From contig JARGSG010000123.1 in the NCBI GenBank assembly GCA_030374805.1, forward strand, positions 96,133 to 160,132: a DNA stretch of 64,000 nt, in the 5' to 3' direction. Position numbers and translations under genes: made by a program. Numbering within the stretch: the first letter of the stretch is position 1; the number at the start of each line of letters is the position of its first letter. Shown piece after piece: positions 62,923-64,000 of this stretch. Below the pieces are notes generated by a model that saw nothing but the letters and a program-made list of their open reading frames with translations, did no database searches and had not been told where the DNA came from. The stretch comes from Gracilaria gracilis. Lineage: Eukaryota; Rhodophyta; Florideophyceae; Gracilariales; Gracilariaceae.

Positions 62923-64000
62923 AGGAAGATACACGCAGGTTTCAAACACGAAAGGCAACGAGACACAGCCATCAAAAGTAGAACTCAAAGAGACCGTTGT
63001 GTTTCCAGAATGAAAGGGATTTGGGGAATACTTTGCGATGAACGGATATTTGGAATTCTGGATGACTTGAATGGCCGATTAAACGAGATCTTGATCCAAT
63101 TCACAGTTTTTGGAAATCAGCATGATCGTTTTTTGGAGCATGCCAGGAGCTGGATTGCACATGGCTGTCAACATGAGGAGGCAATGTGCCACCTTCGCTG
63201 TGTTGGAATCCTTGAATCCAGGGCGGCTTCGATATGCTGTTTTCAGAAGAAGTTTGAATGCCACCCAGGATTGGTAAGGACTCACGCCCACATATGCCGC
63301 CGGCTCCATCCTCTGGGCTGAAGAAACCTGCAGCTACCAGCTTTCGTGGCAAGTGGCACTCCTGCTTTTTTCATCTCTTCCTGGGTCTGGCTCGCTTGGC
63401 AGCTGGTGTTGTATTTTGTTTAAGGCTGTGGACGGACGCGGAATAAAAAGCATTCGTGATCGTGAATGATGGACGCAATGGAGTCGGTGAGGGAGATGGT
63501 TCCATCCGAGCGCGAGTCTGAGCATCTATCTACTGTAGCAATGGTATTTTATTCCCTGGAAAAGTTGTAGAGCTCGAGAGTGGGATGTGGAACGTGCTTC
63601 AAGTTGGGAGCTGGGAACAAAAATCTCATGACAATGCACGAAAGCGTTCTCTTGGCCACGTGTGCAGACAAAAATAGATTCACGGGAGTTTCATTCCGGG
63701 CCCAAATACGAGTTTCAGACACAGGAGCATGTGGGCTCTATCTAACAACGGAAGTAATGGCAAGAGTAGTCTTTAACTTCTAAAAAGGATTGGTAAACTT
63801 TCCTATTTATCGTGGAAGTCCTCCTCCTGTACTCATATCAACTTCTGGAGATCCCCCTTGTCATGCCAAACACAACGGCGGAGCCACCTGAGCTAGATAT
63901 AATGAGTCAGAAACTCGTATGTCCATCTCTTCTCGAAGGCATGCTCAGCCCTCCTACACAATACGTTCGACAATCGGAGGGATGAAGCGGTTGGTGGGTA
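62923..64000. other. Stretch without a recognisable gene
   Basis: The longest frames (63010-63321 plus; 63079-63309 minus) overlap each other and show no domain or signal that I know. No RNA gene or repeat is supported up to the window end. Confidence 0.4.

Noticed and set aside
63010-63321. 103-codon frame near the window end
   Set aside because: It overlaps antisense frames of similar length, and I see no domain or supporting signal.
1-64000. CRISPR arrays, bacterial operons or ribosomal RNA genes
   Set aside because: No regular short repeat-spacer pattern, ribosome-binding-site organisation or rRNA-like stretch was seen; the window is eukaryotic.

Overview
The window is eukaryotic nuclear DNA dominated by nested transposable elements. 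A plastid-type glutaredoxin-2 gene with a basic, Ala/Pro/Arg-rich leader, intron-poor genes, very short introns (64 and 66 bp) and Ty1/copia elements using a Drosophila-copia-type half-tRNA primer fit an alga. I favour a multicellular red alga (Florideophyceae, Chondrus/Gracilaria-like), but that is inference and no species is claimed.

Layout. 1-7765: host-like DNA with a decayed fragment of a non-LTR-retrotransposon-type protein (1841-2298), a glutaredoxin-2 gene (3029-3835, minus) and a 549-residue unknown membrane protein (4307-5956, minus). About 7.77-54.75 kb: an old hAT-like DNA transposon (BED-finger ORF, broken transposase, TGACTAC-type repeats inverted at both ends) that seems to have grown from about 4 kb to 47 kb by nested insertions. 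54755-57536: a complete PIF/Harbinger element with perfect 18-bp terminal inverted repeats and two convergent genes. 57549-62922: a candidate second DNA element bounded by an exact 17-bp inverted repeat. It holds a decayed DDE transposase with an intron, a second spliced gene (59925-60801) and a Tc1/mariner element (60920-62478). 62923-64000: no gene recognised.

First nest (8007-34803). Copia-A1 contains Gypsy-A1 (8692-13961) and Gypsy-B1 (14396-30531). Gypsy-B1 contains Copia-C (16384-21118, minus) and a 647-bp captured piece of a DMT/EamA-type transporter gene. That piece was itself split by Copia-D (23099-28435). Second nest: the hAT transposase is split by a 344-bp TRIM element (36786-37129) and by Gypsy-B2 (37603-53608), which holds Gypsy-A3 (39086-49689), which holds Gypsy-A2 (40664-45992, minus). 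Target-site duplications of 5 bp were read at every LTR junction; one (Gypsy-A1) has a mismatch. In all seven split host ORFs, removing the insert plus one duplication copy rejoins the reading frame.

Shared biology. Copia-A1, -C, -D and the TRIM all have a primer-binding site complementary to the anticodon arm of initiator tRNA-Met, so the site itself contains an ATG. The Copia-A1/D polyprotein has a Tudor-like domain between integrase and reverse transcriptase, and both Gypsy families end in a chromodomain-like module, so all three may read chromatin during integration. Nearly every element carries nonsense codons, mostly C:G to T:A, although LTR pairs are nearly identical. Gypsy-A3 had an intact 1581-codon frame until Gypsy-A2 landed in it. 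The TRIM has perfect Pol III A-box and B-box consensus matches spanning its 5' LTR and internal region.
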